The notes under the pieces are model-generated. The model was not told where the DNA came from, did not search any database, and was given only the letters and a program-made list of their open reading frames with translations. A stretch of 64,000 nucleotides of DNA, from contig NZ_CP046052.1 in assembly GCF_004802635.2 (NCBI RefSeq), positions 4,146,001 to 4,210,000 of the forward strand, given 5' to 3'. The translations under genes were made by a program, and so were the position numbers. Within the stretch, counting starts at the first letter, position 1; every line of letters starts with the position of its first letter. Shown piece by piece: positions 27,852 to 37,197 of the stretch. The stretch is from Methylocystis heyeri. Lineage in GTDB: Bacteria; Pseudomonadota; Alphaproteobacteria; Rhizobiales; Beijerinckiaceae.

Positions 27852-30800
27852 TTATTCCAGCCGCCCTGCGGCGTGGTTCAGCATAGTGTAGACCTTGCCC
27901 GCCTCGCCTGTGAGGAGATCGAGCGTCCGCGCGCCGTCGCGATCGTTGCGGCCCGTTTCATTGAGCAGCTCGTCGAAATTGCGGATGTATTGGTCGATGG
28001 TGTTGCGGAAGTCCGCGTCGGCGCGATATCTGCGGCGGATTTCCTCGAGGGTCTGGTGGCCTTGCGCCGTATAGAGCCGGCGCGAGAGCAGTCCCTGCCG
28101 CTCGCCTCTCTGGAAACGCCTCCACAATTCGGCCACCGCCGCATTATCGACCATGCGGGCGATATCGAGGGTCAGATTGTCGAGCGCGCCCGAAGCTTGC
28201 GCCTGGTTCGGCCGCTGATTGGCCGGTGCAGGCTCCGCCTCGTCCTGGGAGGCGCGCGCCAGCAGATCGGTCAGCCAGCCCTGGCCGCCGGGGCCCGGCG
28301 CGCGGGCGGCGGGCGAGGGGGCCGGGGCCGCCGGCCTTTGGCGGCTCGCTTCGCGCGCCGTCTCGGCGCCGCGTCCGGCCGGCTCAAAGGGACGGCGCGC
28401 GCCGCCGGCGCCGGTTTCGGAAATATCGTAGACCCGGCTGGAGCGGGCGACGATGTCGGTCAGCTCGTTGAGCGCCTTGACCTGATCCCCCACGACGCGG
28501 CGCAGCGCCGCCGCCTGTTCCGCGGTTTCGCGCGGCAGCTCCTGGGCCCCGCGCCGCACCTCGGCGCGCGTGGTTTCCATCTCGTCGTGGATTTCCTGCG
28601 CGAGACCCCGAATCTCGGTGACGGCCGAGGCGAATCTTTCGGCGGCTTCGGAGAAGATCGCGTTCAGTTCGCCGTTGGCCTGTTCGTAGGCCGACCGCAA
28701 CGCAGCCGCCGTCTGGTCGCGCTCGGTCTCCGCGGCCGACCGGATCGCCGAGAAGCCTTCGTCCACGACATGCGCCGTTTCCTGCGCGGTTTGCTTCAGC
28801 ATGCCTCCGATGTTTCCGGCCCGCGTTTCGACCTCGCGGAAGCTTTGGTCCATCATTCCGGTGAAAGCGCTCAGCGAGCCCTGGAACTCGGCCTGTTTCT
28901 GGTCCATCAGCGAAACCAGGGTCGCCAGCGACTCGCGCCGCGCCTCGAAGGCTGCGTCCAGAGCGCCCTGGCTGCGCGACAATTGCTCCGCGCTCTGCGC
29001 CAGCGAGCGCTGATGGCTTTCCATCTGGCCGACGATGACGGAGGCGTCGCCCACGGCGCTGTCGGCCACGGCGTCGAGAGCCTCGATCTGGCTCGCGACC
29101 GATTCGATCGCGTTCTTGAACTCCGCCAGCCGTCCGCCGAGCTCGGTTTCGAGCTTGGCGAAATTGCCCCCCGCCTGTTCGATGATGTGCTGCAGGGAGC
29201 TGTTGGTCCGCCCGAGGCTTTCGAGCAGCGCGGGGAGTTCGGAGCGCAGCTTTTCGTTGGTGGAGACGAGCGTGGCGACGGAGGTCTGGGCGCCCTCGTT
29301 CAACGCGCCCGCCAGCAGGCTGGCGGAGTGTTCGATCGCGCCCACGAGTTCGTCCCGCTTGCGGTTGAGATGATCGAGGAGCGTGTCGGTCCGGTTGTCG
29401 ATGGCCTGAGAAACGAGGTCGCCCACTCTCGAGAGTTCCTGGGTGACATCCGCGCCGCGGTCGCCCAGAACCGCGTGAATCTGCCCCAGCCTTCGGTCGA
29501 GCGAAGAATTGATGTCGTCGACATGCTGCGTCAGGGTCTGGCCCAGTTCGCCCGTCCTGGAGTGCAGGGCGGCGTCGAGCTCGCGCCGGGCGGCGGCGAG
29601 GGTTTCGTGAATTTCGGCGACGCGCGCCGCGATCGTGTCGGCGACCAGACGGCCGCGCTCTCCGAGTTCGTCGGAGACCTGACTGAGCTTCTGGACCACA
29701 TTGGTCTCGAACACGTCGATGCGGCTGTCCAGGGTTTCGAAGAGCTCGATGCGGTCGTCGAGAACGCTGGCGATTTCTTCGGCCTTGCCGCCGAGCGCCT
29801 GGTTGATCTGCTGCGTTTTATCCACGAGCGACTGGGTGAGCGCGTTGGAGCGCGCGACGATCGTCTCGTCGAGCTCCTTGAGCTTGGCGTCCAGGGCGGC
29901 TGCTGCCTGCTGGCTGCCTTCGCTGAACGCGCGCGCCACTTCGATCGCGTGTTTCGCCATGGAGTCATGGAGATTCTGATGGCCTGCCGAGAGCCCGGCG
30001 TCGATCCGGCCGGCCAGGGCCTCGATCCGCTCGCCGGCTTGCCGCGCGCGGCCGTCGGCGGCGGTCTCGATGTTCTGGAGTTTCTCGTCGAGAATCTCGG
30101 ACATCGAATTCGCCCGCTCGTCGAGCTTGTTGACCAGCGCGCCGCCTTTTTGCGTGAGGGCGGTTTCGATGGCGTCGAGCCTCTGCCCGACCTCGGCGGC
30201 CAGTTTGTCCGCGCTGGCGCCGATCCGGCCGGTCACCACGGCGTTATGCGCGTCGAGCTGCTCGATGAGCGCGCCGCTGCGCGCGAAGATGGAATTCTCG
30301 ACGCCGAGCAGCTTTTCGTCCAGCTCCTGCCCGAAGCGCCGCGAATTGTCGCCGATCTTCGCTGCGATCTGCTCGGATTGCGCGGAAATCTTCTCGAGGA
30401 ATTCTCCGCCCCCTCCGACGATGGCTTTTTCCACCCCGCTGAGCTTCTCGTCGAGCTCCTCGCCGAAATGGCGGGAGTTGTCGCCGATTCTCGCCGCGAG
30501 GCGTTCGGATTCGGAGGAGATCTTGTAGAGCAGCTGGTCGCCCTGGCGGGTCAGGGACTCTTCCATGGCGTTGAGCCGGTCTCCGAGGGTTTCGGAGATT
30601 TGCTGCGAGCAATCCGCCAGCCGCGCCGAGGTTTCCTGGGTTTGTGCGATGAGGCGATCCGCCAGAGCCCCGCCGCGCTCCACGATCGTTTCGTCGACGG
30701 CGCGCAGCCCCTGCTCCACCTGCGAGGTGAAATTCTGGGAGTGTTCGACGATTCGCTCGGTCAGGGCGCTGCCGTGGCTGAGCAGCGCGCGCTCGAACAG

Positions 30801-33800
30801 TTCGAGATGATCCCCGAGCTCTTTGGCGATGTGACCGCCGCGCTCCGCCAGACTGTTTGCGACCTGTCCGCCATTGTCGACGACGACGCTCTCGAACTCG
30901 GCGAGACGCTCGGCGAGGGTTTCGGTGATCCTGTCTCCCTGCACGGCTATGGCGACGACCGCGTCCCCGATGGTCGAGGCGAAGCGGTTCTGCGCCGCTG
31001 CGGAATTCTCGGCGAGCGCCGCGGTCGCTTCCTCGATCGTCTGTTGCAGGGAGTTCCGCAGTTCCTCTCCGTGAGCGGCGAGTTCGTCCTTGACCCCGCT
31101 CCTTTGCGTTTCCAGCAGGCTTGAAAGCTGTTCGCCCGATTTCTCCAGAGCGGCAGCGCGCTCCGCAAGCAGCACATCCAGTCGCCCGGCCTGTTCCGAC
31201 ACTCTCGAAGCGACCGCGTCGCCATGGCGGCGCACGGTGGCCTCGAAAGCGGTCATGCCCTCGGCCAGCGCGGCGTTGACGCGCTCGCTGTGGCCGCCGA
31301 CGCTCTCCGCGGCCGCGCTCGAAGCCTCGGTCACCCTCTGTTCGAATTCGGCGAGGCGAGCCGAAATCAGCGAGCGAGCCGCCTCTTCGCGCTCCAGTAG
31401 AGTCGCCGCCGCCGCATCGCTCTGCCGGGCGACCGCCTGTTCGAACGACGTCAGCCGTTCGGTCACGACTGCGGTGGCGCGCTCTCCGGATTCGCTGACG
31501 CGCGCGACGATCGCCTCGCCATGTCGACCGAACCCGTCCTCGAAAACGGCGAGGCCTTCGGTCAGGGCGAGACTGATCTGATCCGCGTGCTCGGCCACTT
31601 TGGTGGCGGCGTCGCCGCTTGCGCGCACTACGGTTTCCTCGAAGGCGGCGAGGCGGTCGGCGAGGGTTGCGCCGATCTTCTCGCCGTGGATCGCCACCTG
31701 GGCGGCCAGGCCGTCGCCGTGCTGCGCCACGCTCGCCTCGAAAGCGGCCAGTCCCTCGGTGAGGGCGGTGCTGGCGCGCTCGCTCTGTTCGGTGATGCGG
31801 GCGGCGATTTCTTCGCCCCGGCGCTCCACGGCTCCGTCGATATTGGCGAGGCTTTCAGCCAGATTCCTGGCGATGTTCTCACCGTGCGTGGAAAGCCGCT
31901 CGGCGGCGTCGCCGGCATGACGCGCCACGGAAGCCTCATAGGCGGCGAGTTTCTCGGTGAGCGAGGCGGCGGCCTGTTCGCCGCGCTCCATCACGCGGAC
32001 CGCGATCTCATCGCTGTGTTTGCCGAAGTTTTCTTCGAAAGCGCCGAGATTTTCGGCCAGCGTGGAAGCGACGCGCTCGCCTTGTTCGGAAACGGCTTCC
32101 GCGACCTCGGCGCTCTTTTGCGAAACGAGGCTCTCGAAAGCCGCCAGACGCTCGCTCAGCTCGCCGGCGGCCCGATCGCTGTGTTCGGCGATCTGCGCAA
32201 TCAAGGCGTCGCCCTGCTTGCCGAAGCCGTTTTCCAGGGAGGCGATGCCCTCGCTCAGCGAGGCGGCCATTCGGTCGCCGTGCTCCATCAGCCTTTCGGC
32301 CGCCTCGTCGGCCCTCTCGACCATTCCGGCGGCGGTCGCTGCGATCTGCTCGGCCATGACGGCGCCGGCCTTCTCGCCTTGCTCGGTGACGCGGGCGACG
32401 ATTTCTTCCCCGTGGCGCCCGAAACCTTCCTCGAAGGCAGCCAGCCCATCGGTCAGCGCAGTCGCTATGCGGTCGCCATGTTCCGCGATGCGGGTCACGG
32501 CTTCTCCGCTGGTCCGAACCAACGCGTCCTCGAAGGCGGCTACGCCTTCCTCGATGGCGGATTGCAGCGTCGCGCCCTGATCGGCCACGCGCGTCGCCGC
32601 CTCGCTGCTCGCGCGCGTCATGGCTTCTTCCAAAGCCGACAATCCCCCGTTGAGAGCGGATTGAAGGGCCGCGCTTTGCTCGAAGACGCGGGCCGTCGCT
32701 TCGGCGCCGACGCGAGAGACGGATTCTTCGAGAGCCGCCAATCCGCCGGCGACGACGTTCTGGACGGCCTCGCTGTGCTCTGCGACGCGGGCAGTGGTCT
32801 CGCCGCTGGCGCGGGCGACGGTTTCCTCGAAGGCGGCCAACCCGCCGGCGACGACGTTCTGAACGGCCTCGCTGTGCTCTGCGACGCGGGCAGCGGTCTC
32901 GCCGCTGGCGCGGGCGACGGTTTCCTCGAAGGCGGCCAACCCGCCGACGACGACGTTCTGAACGGCCTCGCTGTGCTCTGCGACGCGGGCAGTGGTCTCG
33001 CCGCTGGCGCGGGCGACGGTTTCCTCGAAGGCGGCCAACCCGCCAGCGAGCACGTTTTGGACGGCCTCGCTGTGCTCTGCGACGCGGGCAGCGGTTTCGC
33101 CGCTGGCGCGGGCGACGGTTTCCTCGAAGGCGGCCAACCCGCCGGCGACGACGTTCTGGACGGCTTCGCTGTGCTCTGCGACGCGGGCAGCGGTTTCGCC
33201 GCTGGCGCGGGCGACGGTTTCCTCGAAGGCGGCCAACCCGCCGGCGACAACGTTCTGGACGGCTTCGCTGTGCTCTGCGACGCGGGCAGCGGTCTCGCCG
33301 CTGGCGCGGGCGACGGTTTCCTCGAAGGCGGCCAACCTGCCGGCGACGACGTTCTGGACGGCCTCGCTGTGCTCGGCGATGCGGGCAGTGGTCTCGCCGC
33401 TGGCGCGGGCGACGGTTTCCTCGAAGGCGGCCAATCCGCCAGCGAGGATGTTCTGCGCGTCGGCGCCGCGCTCGGCGACCCGGTCGGCGATTTGCGAGCC
33501 TTGCACCAGCACGCTTTCTTCAAACGTCCGCAGACGTTCCGCGAGGGTTTCGGTCAGCCGGTCGCCATGAACGCCGATCGCCGCGACCGCGTCTCCTGCG
33601 AGGGAGGCGAAACGCTCGTGAACGGAATTGGCGTGTTCGCCGAGGGCGGCCGCGGTGTCCGACAGGCGGGCGGTCAAGCTCTCGTGCATCGCCTGGCCGC
33701 GGGTCTCGAAATCTTCGCGGGCGACCCGGTGCGCCGCGTCCAGCAGGTTGCCGAGCTCGGCTTCCGCATGTTCGAAAGCCGCTTTCGCGCCCTCGACATG

Positions 33801-35402
33801 CTGAGTCATCCTTTCGGTCAGGCGCTCGGTGGCGGTCTGCATGGAGGCGTCGAGGGCGCCGCTGCGGACCGTCAGCGTCTGCTCGAGGGTTTCTCCGGCT
33901 TCGGCGAGGCGGGCCGCAAGGCGGTCGCTCTCGCTTGCGAGGTTCTGGGTCATTCTGGAGCCCAACGCGTCGACGGCTTCCACGAAATGCGCGCTGCGCG
34001 AACCGAATTCATTGGTCAGATCGGCGCCGACGGACTGCAGCCTCTGGTCGACCTCCAGAACGCCCGCCGAGAAACGCTCGGCGACGTCCTGTGTGGCGAC
34101 GGCGATTTTCTGAGCCACTTCGTCGCCGGTCTGGGACAGCTTTCCGATGAGCCGCTCGCTGCGTTCGGCGAATAGGCGGTCGACGCCGTCTCCCGCCTGC
34201 TCCAGCGCGATTTTGACTTCCGCGCTCTTGGCGCCGAGGGCGGCGGCGACGCGAGAGCTCGCGTCGCCGACCTGCTCGACGACTTGCGCGGAGGCGGCGG
34301 ACAATTCCTGCGACAGGGAGTCGCGCGCCCCGAAAAGAGCGGTGCGGGCGTTGTCGGCGTTGACGAGGACCGCCTCGCGCTCCCGCGCCAGCTCGTCGAT
34401 CAGCAGCCGGATGCGTCTTTCGTTTTCCGAATAGGACCGCTCGAGATTGGTCACTTCGGTGCGCACGATCACTTCCAGCTCGCCGGCGCGCGACAGCGCT
34501 CTCTCGATGCCGTCGCCCATGGAGGCCGCCTCGCGGCGAATCGCCTGGGACAGCGCCAGGACCTGCTCTGTCGCGATGGTCTCGGGTTCGATCAGCCTGA
34601 TGGCGACTTCGGTCATCGCATTGGCGATGAGCCGCATTTCATGGGCGCGGCGCGCCATCACGCCGGTGACGAAAATGAAGACGATGGGCGCGAGCAGCGC
34701 GAGCAGGGTGAGGATCGGTTTGGGCGCGAGGAAGGAGCGGTCTTCGCCGAGAATATCCGCCTGATGGAAATAGATGAACAAGGTCCAGAGCACGGCCCAG
34801 GCCGCGATCGACGCCATCGTGGCCGCCATGATCGCGGGATTGGGGGGAATCTCCAGCGCCTGGCGGAGTTCTCCGATCGTCCTGCGGTCGTCGTTGGCCG
34901 GCTCGTTCTTGGGCGCGACGGGCGAAGGCTTGGGCTGAGGCGGGGGGGCGGCCGGCGCGGGCGCGGGCGTCGGCGACGCGGGCGCCGGCTTCGCTGCTGC
35001 GGGAGCCTGCGGGGTCGGTTCCGCGGGCGCCGCCGGGGCGGGGGCTTTCGCCGGCGTTCTGGCGGCCGGCGGCGGCTCCGCGGCGGGCGGGCGGGTCTCC
35101 AGCAAAGGCTCGCGCGGTTCTTTCTTCACGGTTTTTTCGCTGGGCTTGAGGCGCGGCGGCAATTGCAGATTGAGCGTGGGGTTGCTCGAGTCCTTGGCGG
35201 GCTCGTCCGCAGGCCCGGCTTTGGGCTCCGGGACGACTCCGCTCATCGCAGCCGCGATATTGACCGGCGATTTGGTCGGCTCCGGGGATTTGCCGGCGCC
35301 GGATTGCTCCGCCGCGGAGTCCGGCTTGTTGAGATCCAACGCCTCTTCGATCGCCGATAAAGCCGCGGCGGCCGCATCCTGGATCTTGCCCGATATCGCC
35401 AT
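27852..35402 (-). CDS. giant coiled-coil membrane protein, GPR/RgsE-like (growth pole ring)
   Basis: A 2516-residue protein. Residues 1-185 are acidic and then Pro/Ala-rich; two membrane helices follow (about 190-212 and 228-250) with a short loop; the remaining ~2200 residues are almost entirely helical and built of 11/33-residue apolipoprotein-like units (AAFEETVARASGETAARV type). The C-terminal ~150 residues are a globular tail (AAVAELWRRFQRGERQGLLS, then DADFRNTIDQYIRNFDELL). This architecture matches the GROWTH POLE RING protein of Agrobacterium and its Sinorhizobium homologue RgsE, which form a ring at the growing pole in Rhizobiales (known). Assignment is by architecture, so other giant coiled-coil proteins are possible. 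A divergent Hpt gene lies upstream. Confidence 0.85.
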   Translation of the reverse strand: MAISGKIQDAAAAALSAIEEALDLNKPDSAAEQSGAGKSPEPTKSPVNIAAAMSGVVPEPKAGPADEPAKDSSNPTLNLQLPPRLKPSEKTVKKEPREPLLETRPPAAEPPPAARTPAKAPAPAAPAEPTPQAPAAAKPAPASPTPAPAPAAPPPQPKPSPVAPKNEPANDDRRTIGELRQALEIPPNPAIMAATMASIAAWAVLWTLFIYFHQADILGEDRSFLAPKPILTLLALLAPIVFIFVTGVMARRAHEMRLIANAMTEVAIRLIEPETIATEQVLALSQAIRREAASMGDGIERALSRAGELEVIVRTEVTNLERSYSENERRIRLLIDELAREREAVLVNADNARTALFGARDSLSQELSAASAQVVEQVGDASSRVAAALGAKSAEVKIALEQAGDGVDRLFAERSERLIGKLSQTGDEVAQKIAVATQDVAERFSAGVLEVDQRLQSVGADLTNEFGSRSAHFVEAVDALGSRMTQNLASESDRLAARLAEAGETLEQTLTVRSGALDASMQTATERLTERMTQHVEGAKAAFEHAEAELGNLLDAAHRVAREDFETRGQAMHESLTARLSDTAAALGEHANSVHERFASLAGDAVAAIGVHGDRLTETLAERLRTFEESVLVQGSQIADRVAERGADAQNILAGGLAAFEETVARASGETTARIAEHSEAVQNVVAGRLAAFEETVARASGETAARVAEHSEAVQNVVAGGLAAFEETVARASGETAARVAEHSEAVQNVVAGGLAAFEETVARASGETAARVAEHSEAVQNVLAGGLAAFEETVARASGETTARVAEHSEAVQNVVVGGLAAFEETVARASGETAARVAEHSEAVQNVVAGGLAAFEETVARASGETTARVAEHSEAVQNVVAGGLAALEESVSRVGAEATARVFEQSAALQSALNGGLSALEEAMTRASSEAATRVADQGATLQSAIEEGVAAFEDALVRTSGEAVTRIAEHGDRIATALTDGLAAFEEGFGRHGEEIVARVTEQGEKAGAVMAEQIAATAAGMVERADEAAERLMEHGDRMAASLSEGIASLENGFGKQGDALIAQIAEHSDRAAGELSERLAAFESLVSQKSAEVAEAVSEQGERVASTLAENLGAFEENFGKHSDEIAVRVMERGEQAAASLTEKLAAYEASVARHAGDAAERLSTHGENIARNLAESLANIDGAVERRGEEIAARITEQSERASTALTEGLAAFEASVAQHGDGLAAQVAIHGEKIGATLADRLAAFEETVVRASGDAATKVAEHADQISLALTEGLAVFEDGFGRHGEAIVARVSESGERATAVVTERLTSFEQAVARQSDAAAATLLEREEAARSLISARLAEFEQRVTEASSAAAESVGGHSERVNAALAEGMTAFEATVRRHGDAVASRVSEQAGRLDVLLAERAAALEKSGEQLSSLLETQRSGVKDELAAHGEELRNSLQQTIEEATAALAENSAAAQNRFASTIGDAVVAIAVQGDRITETLAERLAEFESVVVDNGGQVANSLAERGGHIAKELGDHLELFERALLSHGSALTERIVEHSQNFTSQVEQGLRAVDETIVERGGALADRLIAQTQETSARLADCSQQISETLGDRLNAMEESLTRQGDQLLYKISSESERLAARIGDNSRHFGEELDEKLSGVEKAIVGGGGEFLEKISAQSEQIAAKIGDNSRRFGQELDEKLLGVENSIFARSGALIEQLDAHNAVVTGRIGASADKLAAEVGQRLDAIETALTQKGGALVNKLDERANSMSEILDEKLQNIETAADGRARQAGERIEALAGRIDAGLSAGHQNLHDSMAKHAIEVARAFSEGSQQAAAALDAKLKELDETIVARSNALTQSLVDKTQQINQALGGKAEEIASVLDDRIELFETLDSRIDVFETNVVQKLSQVSDELGERGRLVADTIAARVAEIHETLAAARRELDAALHSRTGELGQTLTQHVDDINSSLDRRLGQIHAVLGDRGADVTQELSRVGDLVSQAIDNRTDTLLDHLNRKRDELVGAIEHSASLLAGALNEGAQTSVATLVSTNEKLRSELPALLESLGRTNSSLQHIIEQAGGNFAKLETELGGRLAEFKNAIESVASQIEALDAVADSAVGDASVIVGQMESHQRSLAQSAEQLSRSQGALDAAFEARRESLATLVSLMDQKQAEFQGSLSAFTGMMDQSFREVETRAGNIGGMLKQTAQETAHVVDEGFSAIRSAAETERDQTAAALRSAYEQANGELNAIFSEAAERFASAVTEIRGLAQEIHDEMETTRAEVRRGAQELPRETAEQAAALRRVVGDQVKALNELTDIVARSSRVYDISETGAGGARRPFEPAGRGAETAREASRQRPAAPAPSPAARAPGPGGQGWLTDLLARASQDEAEPAPANQRPNQAQASGALDNLTLDIARMVDNAAVAELWRRFQRGERQGLLSRRLYTAQGHQTLEEIRRRYRADADFRNTIDQYIRNFDELLNETGRNDRDGARTLDLLTGEAGKVYTMLNHAAGRLE
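32752..33444. repeat. seven near-identical 99-bp tandem repeats in the giant gene
   Basis: Units start at 32752, 32851, 32950, 33049, 33148, 33247 and 33346 (period 99). Each encodes a 33-residue unit, AAFEETVARASGETAARV then AEHSEAVQNVVAGGL, with only a few changes (TAARV/TTARV, NVVAGGL/NVLAGGL/NVVVGGL). Outside this block the same 33-residue period continues with much greater divergence, so the block is a recent local expansion. Confidence 0.95.
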
Positions 35403-35470
35403 TGCACCTTACTCCGAGCGCGAGTCCAAAAGAGCCCGCTCACTCTATCTCACTCGCGCGACGTCAAAAA

Positions 35471-35485
35471 TTAACCAAATCTTAC
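35471..35485. promoter_or_regulatory. possible CtrA-type site upstream of the giant gene
   Basis: TTAA-CCAAATC-TTAC fits the CtrA consensus TTAA-N7-TTAA with one mismatch. It lies 69 bases upstream of the ATG of the GPR-like gene, in the 313-base divergent gap that also serves the Hpt gene. Further TTAA half-sites occur nearby (around 35538 and 35630). A 15-base AT motif can arise by chance in such a gap. Confidence 0.35.
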
Positions 35486-35715
35486 AGCCCTTCATACACA
35501 ATTGAAACCAGCGCCCTCTTTCGAAACATAAACGTCGTTAACGAGGCCTTCGCACTCGGTCGTCGGGCTGCGTGAAGTAGCTAAAGAATCAGGCGCAAAG
35601 AATGTCGCCGGACTCCTGTAGTAGAGTTTGGTTAATCCGCCGTTCGCGACGCCCGCTTTTGGTTCGGCGCCGAAAGCCGTCCGGCAGGCGTCCATGCGAC
35701 GCATTGGAGATCGCC

Positions 35716-36117
35716 ATGGGAAAATTCTTCGCCGCTGAGCAGATAGAAGTCCAGGCCGTCGAGAGGGCGGGAAAGGAGCGCACGGGCAGCCCCGTGATCG
35801 ATCTCGTCCATCTCTCGCGGCAAACCCTCGGGGACAGCGAGCTCGAGAACGAACTCCTGATATTGTTCGACCGGCAGGCCCTGCAATTCGCCGCAAGGCT
35901 CGCTTTGCCCGCCGCTCCGGGCGAGAGCGGGCAGCGCGGCGATCTGGCGCATACGCTCAAGGGATCGGCGAGGGCGATCGGGGCATTCGAGCTCGGCGAA
36001 GCTGCGGACGCCTATGAGATCGCAGTGCGGGCCGGCGCTCCGGAGACGGAGTTCGCCCTGAAGCGTCTCCAGGCCGCGATCGACAGGGCCCATAAGGAAA
36101 TCGCGCGGCTGTTGTGA
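35716..36117 (+). CDS. Hpt (histidine phosphotransfer) domain protein
   Basis: A 133-residue single-domain protein. The segment ELLILFDRQALQFAARL followed by DLAHTLKGSARAIGAFELG is the Hpt four-helix signature, with His79 in AHTLKGS as the phosphorylated residue. It would pass phosphate between receiver domains in a multistep phosphorelay; no kinase or regulator partner is in the window. The ATG at 35716 has GGAG eight bases upstream; the frame is open 38 codons before that but with no similarity. It is divergent from the GPR-like gene. Confidence 0.88.
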   Translation: MGKFFAAEQIEVQAVERAGKERTGSPVIDLVHLSRQTLGDSELENELLILFDRQALQFAARLALPAAPGESGQRGDLAHTLKGSARAIGAFELGEAADAYEIAVRAGAPETEFALKRLQAAIDRAHKEIARLL

Positions 36118-36178
36118 GCGCGTCTCGAGCCGGCGAGCGAAAAATTCCAGCCGGAGCCGCGGGCTCCGGCCGCAGAGC

Positions 36179-37054
36179 CTAAAACGGACTGACGGGGAAA
36201 TATTTCAGGTAGAGCTCGGCGTAGGCGCCTCGTTCGGCCAGGCGGGCCAGCGCGTAATCCAGGGCGAGGCGCAGGGATTTGGCTCCCTTCTTGACGGCGA
36301 TCCCTGCTCCCTCCCCGAAAAAGCGGGCGTCGACATAAGGGCCGCCCTTGAAGGCGCAGCATCCCGCGGCTTCGGCGCCGTTCAACCAATAGGACAAGGA
36401 TATGGCGTCGCCGAAAAGCGCGTTGACGCGCCCGGACTTGAGGGCCGCGCGGGCCAGATCCTCGTTCTCGAAGGGCGACAGTTTCGCCTTGGGAAAGAAG
36501 GCATTCAGATAGGCTTCGTGCTTCGAGCCCGCGACGACCGCGATCAGCCGATCCTGCAGGGCCTCCGGCGAGGCGGTCGTCAAAGTGGTGTCGACGCGCA
36601 TGGCGAACCGCCCCGGCGTGACATAATAGGGCGCAGTGAAATCGGCGACGGCGCTATGTTCCGGCGTGATCGCCAGCGAGGCGATCGCCGCGTCGGCGCC
36701 GCCGTCTTCGAGCGACGGCAACAGCAGGTCCCAGCGCCGGCGCTGGATGGTGCAGCCGAGGTCGAGTTCCTCGCAGATCGCCTTGGCGAGTTCGACGTTG
36801 AAGCCCGTCAGCCGCCCGTCGGGCAGAGCGAAATTGAACGGCGGATAATCGTCTTCGGTCACGAAGCGCAACTGCCTGAGGCCGTGCAGGTCGGGCTTCT
36901 GCGCAATGTGGGCGGGGTCCCAGAAATCCGGGGCGGCGGTTGTTTCCGCGGCCGCGGGACCCGCCGCCTGGGCCGGCGCGCCGGCCATCAGCAGAAACGC
37001 CGCCGCGCAAATGCGCGGGAGGCGATACCAGGCGTTCGCAACGGTGGCTGTCAC
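36179..37054 (-). CDS. periplasmic amino-acid-type substrate-binding protein (SBP_bac_3)
   Basis: A 291-residue extracellular solute-binding protein of family 3. After a signal peptide (LPRICAAAFLLMAGAPAQA), the typical first domain reads LRFVTEDDYPPFNFALPDGR, GFNVELAKAICEELDLGC and LLPSLEDGGADAAIASLAITPE, followed by FTAPYYVTPGRFAMR. These blocks bind the alpha-amino/carboxyl groups of amino acids in the family. The GTG at 37054 is preferred (AAGGAA upstream and direct entry into the signal peptide) over an ATG at 37156. No permease or ATPase gene is adjacent, so it may be an orphan receptor or a sensor component. It is convergent with the Hpt gene. Confidence 0.88.
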   Translation of the reverse strand: MTATVANAWYRLPRICAAAFLLMAGAPAQAAGPAAAETTAAPDFWDPAHIAQKPDLHGLRQLRFVTEDDYPPFNFALPDGRLTGFNVELAKAICEELDLGCTIQRRRWDLLLPSLEDGGADAAIASLAITPEHSAVADFTAPYYVTPGRFAMRVDTTLTTASPEALQDRLIAVVAGSKHEAYLNAFFPKAKLSPFENEDLARAALKSGRVNALFGDAISLSYWLNGAEAAGCCAFKGGPYVDARFFGEGAGIAVKKGAKSLRLALDYALARLAERGAYAELYLKYFPVSPF

Positions 37055-37197
37055 TTGTCGGCTTCCTTGCGCGGCTCCGCCCTTCGTTCGAACCTGCCGG
37101 GTCCAACCTCGAGGCGCATCCGGCTCAAACGGAATCGAACGCGCTCCAAATCTCATTGATGGAGCATGTTCTTTTCCAAAAACCGCTCCGCATGTTT

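Noticed and set aside
27816..31124. Long open frame on the plus strand (over 1100 codons), with another at 31521-34175, opposite the giant gene
   Set aside because: They arise from strong codon bias and the repeat structure of the gene on the other strand. They lack ribosome sites, and the minus-strand frame has the membrane helices, heptads and proper start.
32752..33444. Regular 99-bp units resembling a CRISPR-like array
   Set aside because: Units abut with no unique spacers, are in frame, and encode 33-residue coiled-coil units.
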